From assembly GCF_041435015.1 (NCBI RefSeq), contig NZ_CP107989.1, forward strand, positions 5,456,001 through 5,520,000: 64,000 bases of DNA. The letters are read 5' to 3'. This document shows positions 1-7,275 of this stretch, one piece after another (the first letter of the stretch is position 1; each line of letters opens with the position of its first letter). This stretch comes from Streptomyces canus (GTDB taxonomy: Bacteria > Actinomycetota > Actinomycetes > Streptomycetales > Streptomycetaceae). A program made the position numbers and the translations under genes. The notes below the pieces were generated by a model. It worked only from the letters and a program-made list of their open reading frames with translations. It was not told the origin of the DNA and did no database searches.

Positions 1-592
1 CTGAGGTGTCCGATGCGCTCGTGACCTTGGTGCCGATCGGGACAGTGCGGGAGACGTAGGTGTGACCTGCGGCCGCGTCACCGTTCTGGTCGAGGCCGAG
101 CTTGTTCAGGAAGTCCGCGGAGTATGCCTTGTTGAACTTGGCGGTCAGGGCGGCCTGCTTGTCCGTCACGAAGACCTGCTGGACGAGCTCGGCTCGGCGG
201 GCCGGCTTCAGGATATCGGCGGAGACCAAGACCGTCGCATAGTTCGCCGCGGCGCTCTGCGCCCCCTGTGCGTCATGCGCGTACCCCGTCGGGATGACGC
301 CCGGGGTGGACTTCACCGGCTTGGTGCCGCTGGGGGCTGTTGATGTGGCGTCCGGCCGGCTGCCCGCCCCTGTCGCCGAGGATGAGGAATCGTCGCCCCC
401 ACGGTTCGCGAAGGCGATCGCGGCGATCAGGAGGACGACGACGCCTACCACGGTGACCAGGCTTCGGGAGGACGAGCGGCCTCCCCGGCGGGCGCCGCCG
501 TAGACGTCGCTGCTGCCCTCCGGGTACCGGGTGCGGGTCTGGCCGGTGCCGCCGTAACCGCCGGAGCCCTCTTGGTCGTCTCCGAGACTCAT
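1..592 (-). CDS. Single-pass membrane protein of a transfer-like cluster, C-terminus cut by window
   Basis: Only the first 197 or so residues lie in the window. The ATG at 592 gives a Gly/Ser/Arg-rich cytoplasmic stretch (residues 1-44), one membrane helix (about 45-61), a Ser/Thr/Gly linker and the start of an outside domain. This bitopic layout is seen in VirB8/TcpC-like proteins of Gram-positive conjugation systems, but no diagnostic motif is visible, so that is inference. Upstream on the same strand lies a small two-helix membrane protein, and from memory similar genes sit side by side in S. coelicolor near SCO4128-SCO4131. An in-frame GTG three codons upstream is an alternative start. 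Confidence 0.6.
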   Translation of the reverse strand, partial: MSLGDDQEGSGGYGGTGQTRTRYPEGSSDVYGGARRGGRSSSRSLVTVVGVVVLLIAAIAFANRGGDDSSSSATGAGSRPDATSTAPSGTKPVKSTPGVIPTGYAHDAQGAQSAAANYATVLVSADILKPARRAELVQQVFVTDKQAALTAKFNKAYSADFLNKLGLDQNGDAAAGHTYVSRTVPIGTKVTSASDTS

Positions 593-758
593 GCCGCTCA
601 CGTCCCCTCGACGTCGTACGAAAACGCGTAGGAGTACGACGGTAGCCGCGCTGGTTTCCGCGCGGGTGCGGTGTGGTGACTCGACATCAGGGAACGCAAC
701 CTCAGCCGGTGGGCACTGCGGACGGGGTGGGTTGGAGGGGCTGTACCGGACGCGGCGG

Positions 759-1067
759 CTATACGGCCATGCCGTACACGATGGTGAAGAGCGTGCCCAG
801 GGAGCCGATGATGAAGACTCCCGTCAGCCCCGCGATGATGAGGCCCTTGCCCTGTTCCGCGCTGAAGGTGTCCCGCAGTGCGGTGGCTCCGATGCGCTGT
901 TTGGCGGCGCCCCAGATGGCGATGCCGAGGCAGAGCAGGATGGCGACCGCCATGACAACCTGGATCATCGTCTTCGCCTCGGTCCCCAGCGCCCCGAAGG
1001 GGCCCCAGTCCGGAGCGATCCCGCCGATGATGGTGTTGATGTCTCCCTTGTCGGCCGCAAAGAGCAT
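759..1067 (-). CDS. Small two-helix integral membrane protein
   Basis: A 102-residue protein with two clear hydrophobic helices (about residues 36-54 and 77-99) joined by a polar loop of charged and Gln residues. The segment GALGTEAKTMIQVVMA before helix 1 is amphipathic. Size and topology resemble VirB2/TrbC-type pilin-like subunits of conjugation machines, which is only an inference. It lies upstream of the bitopic protein on the same strand, 166 bp away, so the two are probably co-transcribed. The ATG at 1067 is preferred because an AGGGGCG motif lies 11 bases before it. A GTG at 1076 is possible but sits too close to that motif. Confidence 0.65.
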   Translation of the reverse strand: MLFAADKGDINTIIGGIAPDWGPFGALGTEAKTMIQVVMAVAILLCLGIAIWGAAKQRIGATALRDTFSAEQGKGLIIAGLTGVFIIGSLGTLFTIVYGMAV

Positions 1068-1120
1068 GTAAGTCACCGCCCCTGGTGGGTAGTTCCGTTT
1101 CCCCTGCCTGTGTGCAGAGG

Positions 1121-1251
1121 TCAGGCCTCATTGTCGCCGACAATTCTGCCGTCGTATGTCGACTTGGCGGCATTGGTTGGCGGGTTTCGTACGAATGACT
1201 GTCTGGTCACTCTGTGTATCACGGTAGGTAACGCCGGGCAATGAGGCCTGA
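1121..1251. repeat. 131-bp segment bounded by a perfect 13-bp inverted repeat
   Basis: TCAGGCCTCATTG at 1121-1133 is exactly mirrored by CAATGAGGCCTGA at 1239-1251, with 105 bp between. The segment fills most of the gap between the small membrane protein and the first S53 protease and has no convincing ORF. No target-site duplication is visible at the edges. It could be a MITE-like remnant, a scar of the insertion that brought in the protease block, or a long-range RNA stem. Confidence 0.55.
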
Positions 1252-1357
1252 GCGGAACCTGTCGTGTGGCTCCGTCGTTGACCCCTCTTACGACCTGCGG
1301 CGCTTCTGGCACCGATGTTCTGCGGGTGAAGGCTAACCCGGAGGGCCCCCGGCATGG

Positions 1358-1393
1358 CGAACGGGCCGCGGTGGGGAGACCGCGGCCCGTTCG
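1358..1393 (-). terminator. Hairpin terminator after S53 protease copy 1
   Basis: Perfect 15-bp stem: CGAACGGGCCGCGGT at 1358-1372 pairs with 1379-1393 across a 6-base loop. It lies 12 bp beyond the protease stop codon. As is usual in Streptomyces there is no long T tract. Confidence 0.85.
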
Positions 1394-1404
1394 TTGACGG
1401 AGAG

Positions 1405-2679
1405 TCAGCCGGTGAAGGCGCTCACTCCCTTGGGGGTGCCCCAGCCGGTCGGCCCGTCGTAGCCCGAGGTGGCGGTGCAGAAGTAGCTCGTCGAGCAGCT
1501 GCCGTTGTTGCCCGAGGTCACGTCGTTGAGGGAGGACGTGTGCTGGTAGGGGTACTGGGCCGGGTAGTCGCTGCTGCCGGGCGTACCGGCGAGTGCGTAG
1601 ACGGCCGCGATGATCGGGGACGAGGCGCTGGTGCCGCCGAACGTGTACCAGCCGGCGGTGACGCCGTAGGAGTCGTAGACGGAGACGCCGGTGGCCGGGT
1701 CGGCCACGGCGGAGACGTCGGCGATCATGCGCTTGGTGCAGCCGGTGTCGGTCTGCCAGCTCGGCTTGGCGTCATAGGACGAGCAGCCGGAGCCCGTGCC
1801 CTCGGTGCTGCTGGTGTTCCAGACGGTCTCGGTCCAGCCGCGGGTGGTGGAGGACTTCGAGAGCGCGGTGCCGCCCACCGACGTCACGTACTTGGAGGCG
1901 GCGGGGTACTCGGCGCCGTACCCCTCGTCACCGGCGGAGACGGTGATGGCGACGCCGGGGTGGTTGAAGTACGAGGAGTCGTAGGAGGTGTCCGAGGAGG
2001 ACTCGGAGCCGCCGTAGGAGTTGGAGACGAACTTGGCGCCCAGGGTGACGGCCTCGTTCACCGCCTTGCCCAGGTTGGCCATGGTGGCCGACTTGGCCTC
2101 GACGAGGAGGATCTTGGCGTTCGGGGCGATGGCGGAGACCATGTCGAGGTCGAGGGAGATCTCCTCGGACCAGCCGGCGTCGCTGGAGGGCAGGGAGGTC
2201 GTGGAGCCGGTCTGGGAGACCTTCTTGAAGCAGCCGCTCGCGCTGGTGCAGGCCGGCAGGCCGTAGTACGAGCGGTACTTGGCGAGGTCCGCCTCGGCGT
2301 TCGGGTCGTTGTAGGCGTCGACGATGGCGATGGTCTCGCCGGAGCCGTTGGCGGCGGCCGCGGCGGTCAGGCCGTACGCCGACTGGAGGTCGCTCGGGCC
2401 GTAGCCGGAGGGGGTGGCGGCGTCGGCGGCCTTGGGGGTGATGCCCCGGGCTTTCTGGAAGGCTGTGGTGCCACCCGTCACGCGGAGGGAGTTGCAGGCG
2501 AGTTCGCCGGTCTTCTTGGGGGTGGCGCAGGGGGTCGCGGCCCAGGTGACCTTGGCGGAGGTCGTCGCGTCCGCGTGGACCGCGGTGCCGAAGCCGGCGA
2601 GGACGAGGGCGGCGGTGACGGCCGTGGCGGAGCCGACGCGGTGCCATCTCAGGCGTATGTGGGGGAAGTTGGTACGCAA
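1405..2679 (-). CDS. Secreted S53 (sedolisin-type) serine-carboxyl peptidase, copy 1
   Basis: 424 residues. The TTG start at 2679 is fixed by AGGAGG seven bases upstream, and the paralogue has the same arrangement. A signal peptide covers residues 1-36 (Arg-rich n-region, hydrophobic core, cut near AVHA). Sedolisin catalytic elements are present: Glu173 and Asp177 in EEISLDLD, oxyanion Asp251 in SAGDEG, and nucleophile Ser351 in GGTSAS. The C-terminal calcium site is recognisable as DVTSGNNG and SGYDGPTG. The region before the catalytic domain is only about 50 residues, much shorter than the usual S53 prodomain of roughly 180. Extracellular proteolysis, probably nutritional, is the likely role. 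A close paralogue lies immediately upstream. Confidence 0.92.
   Translation of the reverse strand: MRTNFPHIRLRWHRVGSATAVTAALVLAGFGTAVHADATTSAKVTWAATPCATPKKTGELACNSLRVTGGTTAFQKARGITPKAADAATPSGYGPSDLQSAYGLTAAAAANGSGETIAIVDAYNDPNAEADLAKYRSYYGLPACTSASGCFKKVSQTGSTTSLPSSDAGWSEEISLDLDMVSAIAPNAKILLVEAKSATMANLGKAVNEAVTLGAKFVSNSYGGSESSSDTSYDSSYFNHPGVAITVSAGDEGYGAEYPAASKYVTSVGGTALSKSSTTRGWTETVWNTSSTEGTGSGCSSYDAKPSWQTDTGCTKRMIADVSAVADPATGVSVYDSYGVTAGWYTFGGTSASSPIIAAVYALAGTPGSSDYPAQYPYQHTSSLNDVTSGNNGSCSTSYFCTATSGYDGPTGWGTPKGVSAFTG
1934..2083 (-). repeat. 150-bp stretch identical in the two S53 genes
   Basis: Positions 1934-2083 and 3562-3711 are identical base for base although flanking codons differ at many synonymous sites. 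A second identical stretch of about 94 bp is at 1665-1758 and 3293-3386. This uneven pattern points to gene conversion between tandem copies or strong constraint. The repeat spans the segment encoding the SYGGSE region and the oxyanion loop. Confidence 0.8.
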
Positions 2680-2775
2680 GGTGCAGCCTCCTGGTGGTGA
2701 GGGGACAGGGGCGGTGCGGGTGCGTGCCGTCGGTGCGGTTCCCGGCGGTGGGCGGCGGCCTGTGAGGACGCTCCA

Positions 2776-2835
2776 CCTTGTTCAGTACGCGACAACAGAG
2801 AATGGCTGGAATTCTGACCTCCGCCATACCGAAAG
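2776..2835 (-). promoter_or_regulatory. Conserved upstream module of S53 copy 1
   Basis: Two blocks upstream of the TTG start are shared with the second S53 gene: one containing TTGT..AGTACG.GACAAC (2779-2797) and one reading GAATTCTGACCTCCGCCATA (2809-2828). In copy 2 the first block is a perfect inverted repeat; here it is degenerate. Spacing to the start codons is similar in both genes. The module is probably promoter plus operator duplicated with the gene. The regulator is unknown. Confidence 0.6.
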
Positions 2836-2910
2836 TTGTCCCGGGCTTACTCGTGCATGGCCGCTGGATGGACTGCGGGCGGTGGTGACTTGACTCGCGT
2901 GGACACGGCG

Positions 2911-2941
2911 AACGGGCCGCGACCGGATGTCGCGACCCGTT
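2911..2941 (-). terminator. Hairpin between the S53 genes, distal
   Basis: Arms AACGGGCCGCGAC (2911-2923) and 2929-2941 pair over 13 positions with one mismatch and a 5-base loop. Its left arm matches the terminator of copy 1 at 1358, which suggests the terminator was duplicated with the gene. It is a second, weaker stop downstream of the hairpin at 2951-2992. Confidence 0.6.
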
Positions 2942-2950
2942 GCCGTTGTG

Positions 2951-2992
2951 CCGCCCTTGAGAGGGGACCCCACGTCCCCCTCTCAAGGGCGG
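2951..2992 (-). terminator. Strong 16-bp hairpin terminator after S53 copy 2
   Basis: CCGCCCTTGAGAGGGG at 2951-2966 pairs perfectly with 2977-2992 across a 10-base loop. It lies 37 bp downstream of the copy 2 stop codon and separates the two protease transcripts. The whole 2680-3029 gap holds only terminators and the copy 1 promoter module. Confidence 0.85.
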
Positions 2993-3029
2993 CGCCCCGT
3001 GACCCGACGGGGACACTCATGGAGGGGGA

Positions 3030-4373
3030 TCAGCCGGTGAAGGCGCCCAGGCCTTGCGGGGTACCCAGGCCGGTGGGTCCGTCGTAGCCCGAGGTGGCGG
3101 TGCAGAAGTAGCTCGTGGAGCAGGAGCCGTTGTTGCCCGAGGTCACGTCGTTGAGGGCGGAGGTGTCCTCGTAGGGGTACTGGGCCGGGTAGTCGCTGCT
3201 GCCCGGGGTGCCCGCGAGGGCGTACACCGACGCGATGATGGGGGCGGAGGCGCTGGTGCCGCCGTAGGTGTTCCAGCCCGTGCCGTCCGAGCCGTAGGAG
3301 TCGTAGACGGAGACGCCGGTGGCCGGGTCGGCCACGGCGGAGACGTCGGCGATCATGCGCTTGGTGCAGCCGGTGTCGGTCTGCCAGGAGGGCTTGGCGT
3401 CGTACGAGGAGCAGCCCGACCCCGTGCCCTCGGTGGAGCTGGTCTTCCAGACGCTCTCGGTCCAGCCGCGGGAGGTGGAGGACGTGGACAGCTTGGTGCC
3501 GCCGACCGCGGTGACGTACTTGGAGGCGGCCGGGTATTCGGCGCCGTAGCCCTCGTCGCCCGCGGAGACGGTGATGGCGACGCCGGGGTGGTTGAAGTAC
3601 GAGGAGTCGTAGGAGGTGTCCGAGGAGGACTCGGAGCCGCCGTAGGAGTTGGAGACGAACTTGGCGCCCAGGGTGACGGCCTCGTTCACCGCCTTGCCCA
3701 GGTTGGCCATGCTCGACGAACTCGCCTCGACCAGCAGGATCTTGGCGTTCGGGGCGATGGCGGAGACCATGTCGAGGTCGAGGGAGATCTCGCCGGCCCA
3801 GCCGCTGTCGGCGGTGGGGAGGGAGGTCGTGGAGCCGGTCTGGGAGACCTTCTTGAAGCAGCCGTTGGCGGTCGTGCAGGCCGGCAGGCCGTAGTAGCTG
3901 CGGTAGGTGGCCAGGTCCGCCACGGCGTTGGGGTCGTCGTAGGCGTCGACGATGGCGATGGTCTCGCCCGAGCCGTTGGAGGCGGCCGCGTCGGTCAGGC
4001 CGTACGCCGACTGGAGGTCGCTCGGGCCGTAGCCGGTCGGGGTGGCGGAGGAGGCGTTCGGCTTGAGCGTCTTGGCGGTCATGCCCTTCAGCGCGGCCTG
4101 CTTCTCCATGAACGCGGTGGTGCCGGCCGTGACGCGCAGGGCGTTGCAGGCGGCGTAGCCCTTCTTGGGGGTGGCGTCACACGCGCTCTCGTACTGCACA
4201 TGGGCGTTGGCGACGGCGGTGGCGACGGCCTTGGCGCTCACGTGGTCGGGCGTGGCCGCGGTCGCGTGGACGGCGGTGCCGAGTCCGGCGAGGACAAGGG
4301 CGGAGGTGGCCACGGCGGTGGAGCCGGCCCGACGCCATCTGCCGGATCTGTGGGGGGAACGGGAAGTACGCAA
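3030..4373 (-). CDS. Secreted S53 (sedolisin-type) peptidase, copy 2
   Basis: 447 residues from the TTG at 4373, which has AGGAGG seven bases upstream as in copy 1. Longer in-frame starts up to 4604 would run through the conserved promoter module and are rejected. The signal peptide is at about residues 1-35. The pre-catalytic region carries an extra ~23-residue Ala/Lys-rich segment compared with copy 1. All catalytic elements are kept: EISLDLD, SAGDEG and GGTSAS, plus the DVTSGNNG and SGYDGPTG calcium site. The two proteins are about 85 percent identical through the catalytic domain. Likely extracellular peptidase with a distinct pro-region. Each copy has its own promoter and terminator. Confidence 0.92.
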   Translation of the reverse strand: MRTSRSPHRSGRWRRAGSTAVATSALVLAGLGTAVHATAATPDHVSAKAVATAVANAHVQYESACDATPKKGYAACNALRVTAGTTAFMEKQAALKGMTAKTLKPNASSATPTGYGPSDLQSAYGLTDAAASNGSGETIAIVDAYDDPNAVADLATYRSYYGLPACTTANGCFKKVSQTGSTTSLPTADSGWAGEISLDLDMVSAIAPNAKILLVEASSSSMANLGKAVNEAVTLGAKFVSNSYGGSESSSDTSYDSSYFNHPGVAITVSAGDEGYGAEYPAASKYVTAVGGTKLSTSSTSRGWTESVWKTSSTEGTGSGCSSYDAKPSWQTDTGCTKRMIADVSAVADPATGVSVYDSYGSDGTGWNTYGGTSASAPIIASVYALAGTPGSSDYPAQYPYEDTSALNDVTSGNNGSCSTSYFCTATSGYDGPTGLGTPQGLGAFTG

Positions 4374-4463
4374 CGTACAGCCTCCTGGGAGTGGTTGCAG
4401 AGGCCTGCGGTGGGGGACCACCGGTGAGGTTCCCGGTGGGGGCGGCGACCCGCGTAGACCCTC

Positions 4464-4490
4464 GCCTTGTTGAGTACGTGACAACAAGGC
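4464..4490 (-). promoter_or_regulatory. Perfect inverted repeat upstream of S53 copy 2
   Basis: GCCTTGTTG (4464-4472), a 9-base spacer and CAACAAGGC (4482-4490) form a perfect dyad about 90 bp upstream of the TTG start. A second conserved block (4496-4526) lies just upstream of it. The dyad is degenerate at the copy 1 promoter. It is a candidate operator for an unknown regulator. Confidence 0.6.
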
Positions 4491-4640
4491 AGGCGGTGGA
4501 ATCCTGACTTCCGCCATACCCAAGGGCGTTGGGGGATTGCTGATCAATGGCGGGCGGATGGGCGGGGGATGGTCACGGCTTGACCATCTACACGCGTCGC
4601 ACACAATTCCCGGGTGCGGGGCGGCGGGCGCGACTCCGGG

Positions 4641-5255
4641 TCAGCGGGGCTTGAGGCCGTACATCAGGTGATGGACCAGTCCCGACACGGCGGCCATGGC
4701 GGCCTCGGTGGTGAACTTGCCGGTGACGGCGAAGGACGCCAGGCCGTGGAGGGCGGTGCCCACGACGAGGGTGAGCTGCTCGGGGTCGCCGTCGACGATC
4801 TCGCCGCGCTGCTGGGCGGCTGCGACGGCCCGCTCCAGGGCGCCCACCGTGCGGTCGATCGCGGCGGTCATCTGCTCGGCGGCGCCGGGCTCGTGCTTGC
4901 GGGCGTACATCAGCTCCAGGAGCTCGGCATTGTCGATGGCGAAGCCCAGGTAGGTCCGGGCCAGGACGGTGAGGCGGTCCTGGAGGGGGAGCCCCGGTTC
5001 GTCGGCGGCATCGAGGGCCTCGGCCATGCGGTCGTATCCGACCAGGGCGAGGGCGTTGAGCAGGGCCTGCTTGTCCTTGAAGTGCCGGCCGGGGGCGGCG
5101 TGGCTGACGCCGAGGTCGCGGGCGAGTTCCCGCAGGGAGAGGGAGGCGCTGCCCTTGTCGCGGAGGGTGCGCTCGGCGGCGGCGAGGAGGGCGGAGCGCA
5201 GGTCTCCGTGGTGGTAGGGGCGGGTCTCGGGCTTCTCGGCTGGCATGGGTGCCAT
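4641..5255 (-). CDS. TetR-family transcriptional regulator
   Basis: 204 residues. The N-terminal helix-turn-helix includes LRELARDLGVSHAAPGRHFK (about residues 42-61) after the HHGDLRSALLAAAE helix, and the rest is an all-helical ligand domain resembling the TetR_C_33/WHG-type class. It is transcribed divergently from the SDR gene over a 72-bp gap. The ATG at 5255 lies 8 bp after a TACATC -10 element, which fits a leaderless message; the alternative ATG at 5246 has no better ribosome site. Likely represses itself and the SDR gene through the shared palindrome between them. Confidence 0.9.
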   Translation of the reverse strand: MAPMPAEKPETRPYHHGDLRSALLAAAERTLRDKGSASLSLRELARDLGVSHAAPGRHFKDKQALLNALALVGYDRMAEALDAADEPGLPLQDRLTVLARTYLGFAIDNAELLELMYARKHEPGAAEQMTAAIDRTVGALERAVAAAQQRGEIVDGDPEQLTLVVGTALHGLASFAVTGKFTTEAAMAAVSGLVHHLMYGLKPR

Positions 5256-5327
5256 CGTATCCGGATGTAGTCGATGCCAGCATTGTTGTCATTGACAGCA
5301 TTGTTGGCGGCGTCTACATTCGAGCGT
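5256..5327. promoter_or_regulatory. Divergent tetR/SDR promoters sharing a palindrome
   Basis: Rightward: TTGACA (5292-5297), 17-bp spacer, TACATT (5315-5320), then ATG at 5328. Leftward: ATGACA (complement of 5287-5292), 17-bp spacer, TACATC, then ATG at 5255 eight bases later. Both starts are within about 8 bases of the -10, so both messages look leaderless. The palindrome TGTCATTGACA (5287-5297) overlaps both -35 elements, and CAGCATTGTTG occurs twice around it. It is the obvious operator for the TetR protein. Confidence 0.75.
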
Positions 5328-6242
5328 ATGGCTACCGACAAGCAGCAGAAGTGGAACGCGACCCGCCTCCCCGACCAGACCGGCCGCACGGCGGTGGTCA
5401 CGGGGGCGAACAGCGGTATCGGACTCCGGGCCGCGCAGGCCCTGGCCGGAGCGGGCGCGCACGTCGTGTTCGCCGTACGGGACCCGGAGCGCGGTGAGGC
5501 CGCGGCGAGGACCGTGAACGGCAGCACGGAGGTCCGGCGGCTGGATCTGGCGGACCTGTCCTCGGTGCGGGAGTTCGCGGCGGGGTGGGACCGCCCGCTG
5601 GATCTGCTGATCAACAACGCGGGCGTGATGATGGTCCCGCAGCAGCGGACGGCGGACGGCTTCGAGATGCAGTTCGGCACGAACCATCTGGGTCACTTCG
5701 CGTTGACGAACCTGCTGTTGCCGTACGTCACCGACCGGGTCGTGACGGTGTCCTCGGGTGCGCACCGCTGGGGCGACCAGCGGATCCGCTTCGACGACCT
5801 GAACAGGACGTCGGACTACGACCCGAGGGGCGTCTACGGCCAGTCGAAGCTGGCGAACCTGCTGTTCGTGCTGGAACTCCAGCGGCGGCTGACGGAGTCG
5901 GGCTCCCGGGTCCGTGCCCTGGCGGCCCACCCCGGCTACTCGGCCACCAACCTCCAGAGCCACGCGGCCAGTTCGGCGGCCCGGGTGTTCATGAAGTTCG
6001 GCAACAGGTTCCTGGCGCAGGACGACCGCGCGGGCGCACTGCCCACGCTGTACGCGGCGACGCAGGAGCTGCCGGGGGCGAGCTATGTCGGGCCGGACGG
6101 GCTCGGCGAGATGCGGGGTGCGCCGACTCTGGTGGGCCGGAGCGCGGCCGCGAGCGACCCCGACGTCGCCCGCCGCCTGTGGACGGCGTCGGAGGAGCTG
6201 ACGGGGACGCGTTATCCACAGGGTGTGGGCACGCGGGGCTGA
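5328..6242 (+). CDS. Short-chain dehydrogenase/reductase
   Basis: 304 residues from the ATG at 5328. SDR landmarks: cofactor loop TGANSGIG (about residues 25-32), NNAGVM (about 94-99), a Ser before the catalytic pair in VSSGAHRW, and YGQSK with catalytic Tyr and Lys. The chain resembles the retinol-dehydrogenase/WW-domain oxidoreductase-like SDR group, which uses NAD(P)H to reduce or oxidise carbonyl or alcohol groups. The substrate cannot be read from sequence. It is divergent from a TetR gene that probably controls it, and the message is predicted leaderless. The longer start at 5274 would include the promoter and is rejected. Confidence 0.92.
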   Translation: MATDKQQKWNATRLPDQTGRTAVVTGANSGIGLRAAQALAGAGAHVVFAVRDPERGEAAARTVNGSTEVRRLDLADLSSVREFAAGWDRPLDLLINNAGVMMVPQQRTADGFEMQFGTNHLGHFALTNLLLPYVTDRVVTVSSGAHRWGDQRIRFDDLNRTSDYDPRGVYGQSKLANLLFVLELQRRLTESGSRVRALAAHPGYSATNLQSHAASSAARVFMKFGNRFLAQDDRAGALPTLYAATQELPGASYVGPDGLGEMRGAPTLVGRSAAASDPDVARRLWTASEELTGTRYPQGVGTRG

Positions 6243-6269
6243 GCCGTTGGCCCTGGCGCCCCGCCGGCC

Positions 6270-7163
6270 TCAAGGCGATCCGGTCAGGTGCCCGGCGTTC
6301 GCCCAGAACGCGCGCAGCGCGCCGGCGAGTTCCTCCGGCGCCTCCTCGGCCATGTGGTGCCCGGAGTCGATCGGACCGCCCTCCAGCCGGTCGCCCGCCC
6401 AGTCGCGCCAGACGTCCAGGACGTCGCCGTAGAGGTCCCTCATGTCGTCGCGGGTGGCCCACAGGACCTGGAGCGGGCTGTCGATGCGCCGGCCGGCCCG
6501 GCGGTCGGCGTCGTCGTGCTCCCGGTCGACACCGAGGCCGGCCCGGTAGTCCTCGCACATGGCGTGCACGGTGGCCGGGTCGTGGATCGCGTGCCGGTAG
6601 TCCTCGTACGCCTCGGCGCCCATCTGCTCGGCGGTGGCCGTGTACCAGGCGTCGGGGTCGGCGTTGATGACGCGTTCGGCGGGCTTGTCCGTCTGGCCGA
6701 GGAAGAACCAGTGCCACCAGTTCGCCGCGAAGCCGGCGTCGCAGCGGCGCAGGGCCTCCCCGAGGGGGACGGCGTCCAGCACGCCGACGGCGGACACGGC
6801 CGTGGGATGGTCGAGGGCGAGCCGGGTGGCCACGTACGCGCCCCGGTCGTGCCCGACGACCGTGAACCGCTCGTGTCCGAGGCGGCGCATGACCGCGAGG
6901 CAGTCGCCGGCCATGGCGCGCTTGGAGTACGGACGGTGTTCCGGATCGGTCGCGGGCTTGTCGGACCGGCCGTAGCCGCGCAGATCGGGGCAGACGACGG
7001 TGTGACCGGCCGCGGCCAGCAGCGGGGCGACGCGATGCCAGGTGGCGTGCGTACGGGGATGTCCGTGCAGGAGCAGCACGGCCGGGCCGCTGCCGCCGTG
7101 CCGCACCCGCAGCCGGACCCCGTCGTCGCCCTCGCACCGCGTCAGCTCGAAACCGTCGAACAC
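6270..7163 (-). CDS. Alpha/beta hydrolase of the haloacetate dehalogenase type
   Basis: 297 residues. The nucleophile motif is GHDRG (104-108) with Asp106 instead of Ser, as in fluoroacetate dehalogenases and related epoxide hydrolases. His151-Trp152 in NWWHWFFLGQ and Tyr206 in CEDYRAG match the halide-pocket His, Trp and Tyr of fluoroacetate dehalogenase, and His269 in GHHMAEE is the likely general base. The oxyanion-side motif HGHPRTH and PDLRGYGRS are also typical. Expected reaction: hydrolytic removal of halide from a 2-haloacid. GTG start at 7163 with GGAGG five bases upstream. It converges on the SDR gene. Confidence 0.82.
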   Translation of the reverse strand: MFDGFELTRCEGDDGVRLRVRHGGSGPAVLLLHGHPRTHATWHRVAPLLAAAGHTVVCPDLRGYGRSDKPATDPEHRPYSKRAMAGDCLAVMRRLGHERFTVVGHDRGAYVATRLALDHPTAVSAVGVLDAVPLGEALRRCDAGFAANWWHWFFLGQTDKPAERVINADPDAWYTATAEQMGAEAYEDYRHAIHDPATVHAMCEDYRAGLGVDREHDDADRRAGRRIDSPLQVLWATRDDMRDLYGDVLDVWRDWAGDRLEGGPIDSGHHMAEEAPEELAGALRAFWANAGHLTGSP

Positions 7164-7275
7164 ACCGGCCTCCCGGGCTCGCCGTAACGGCTCTGTTGCC
7201 CCGGGGCACGGGATTCACACCGTCGCACAGGGTGCGTGAAACCGCCACTTGATGCGTTTCTCACTTTCGTGCGGA

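Noticed and set aside
1354..4427. Plus-strand ORFs of about 450 codons across the S53 genes
   Set aside because: Gly/Val/Arg-rich shadows of the real genes caused by codon bias; no recognisable domains.
2809..4526. Shared peptide MAEVRIP upstream of both S53 genes
   Set aside because: It is in the protease frame only for copy 2. It reflects a conserved DNA element, not a shared N-terminus.
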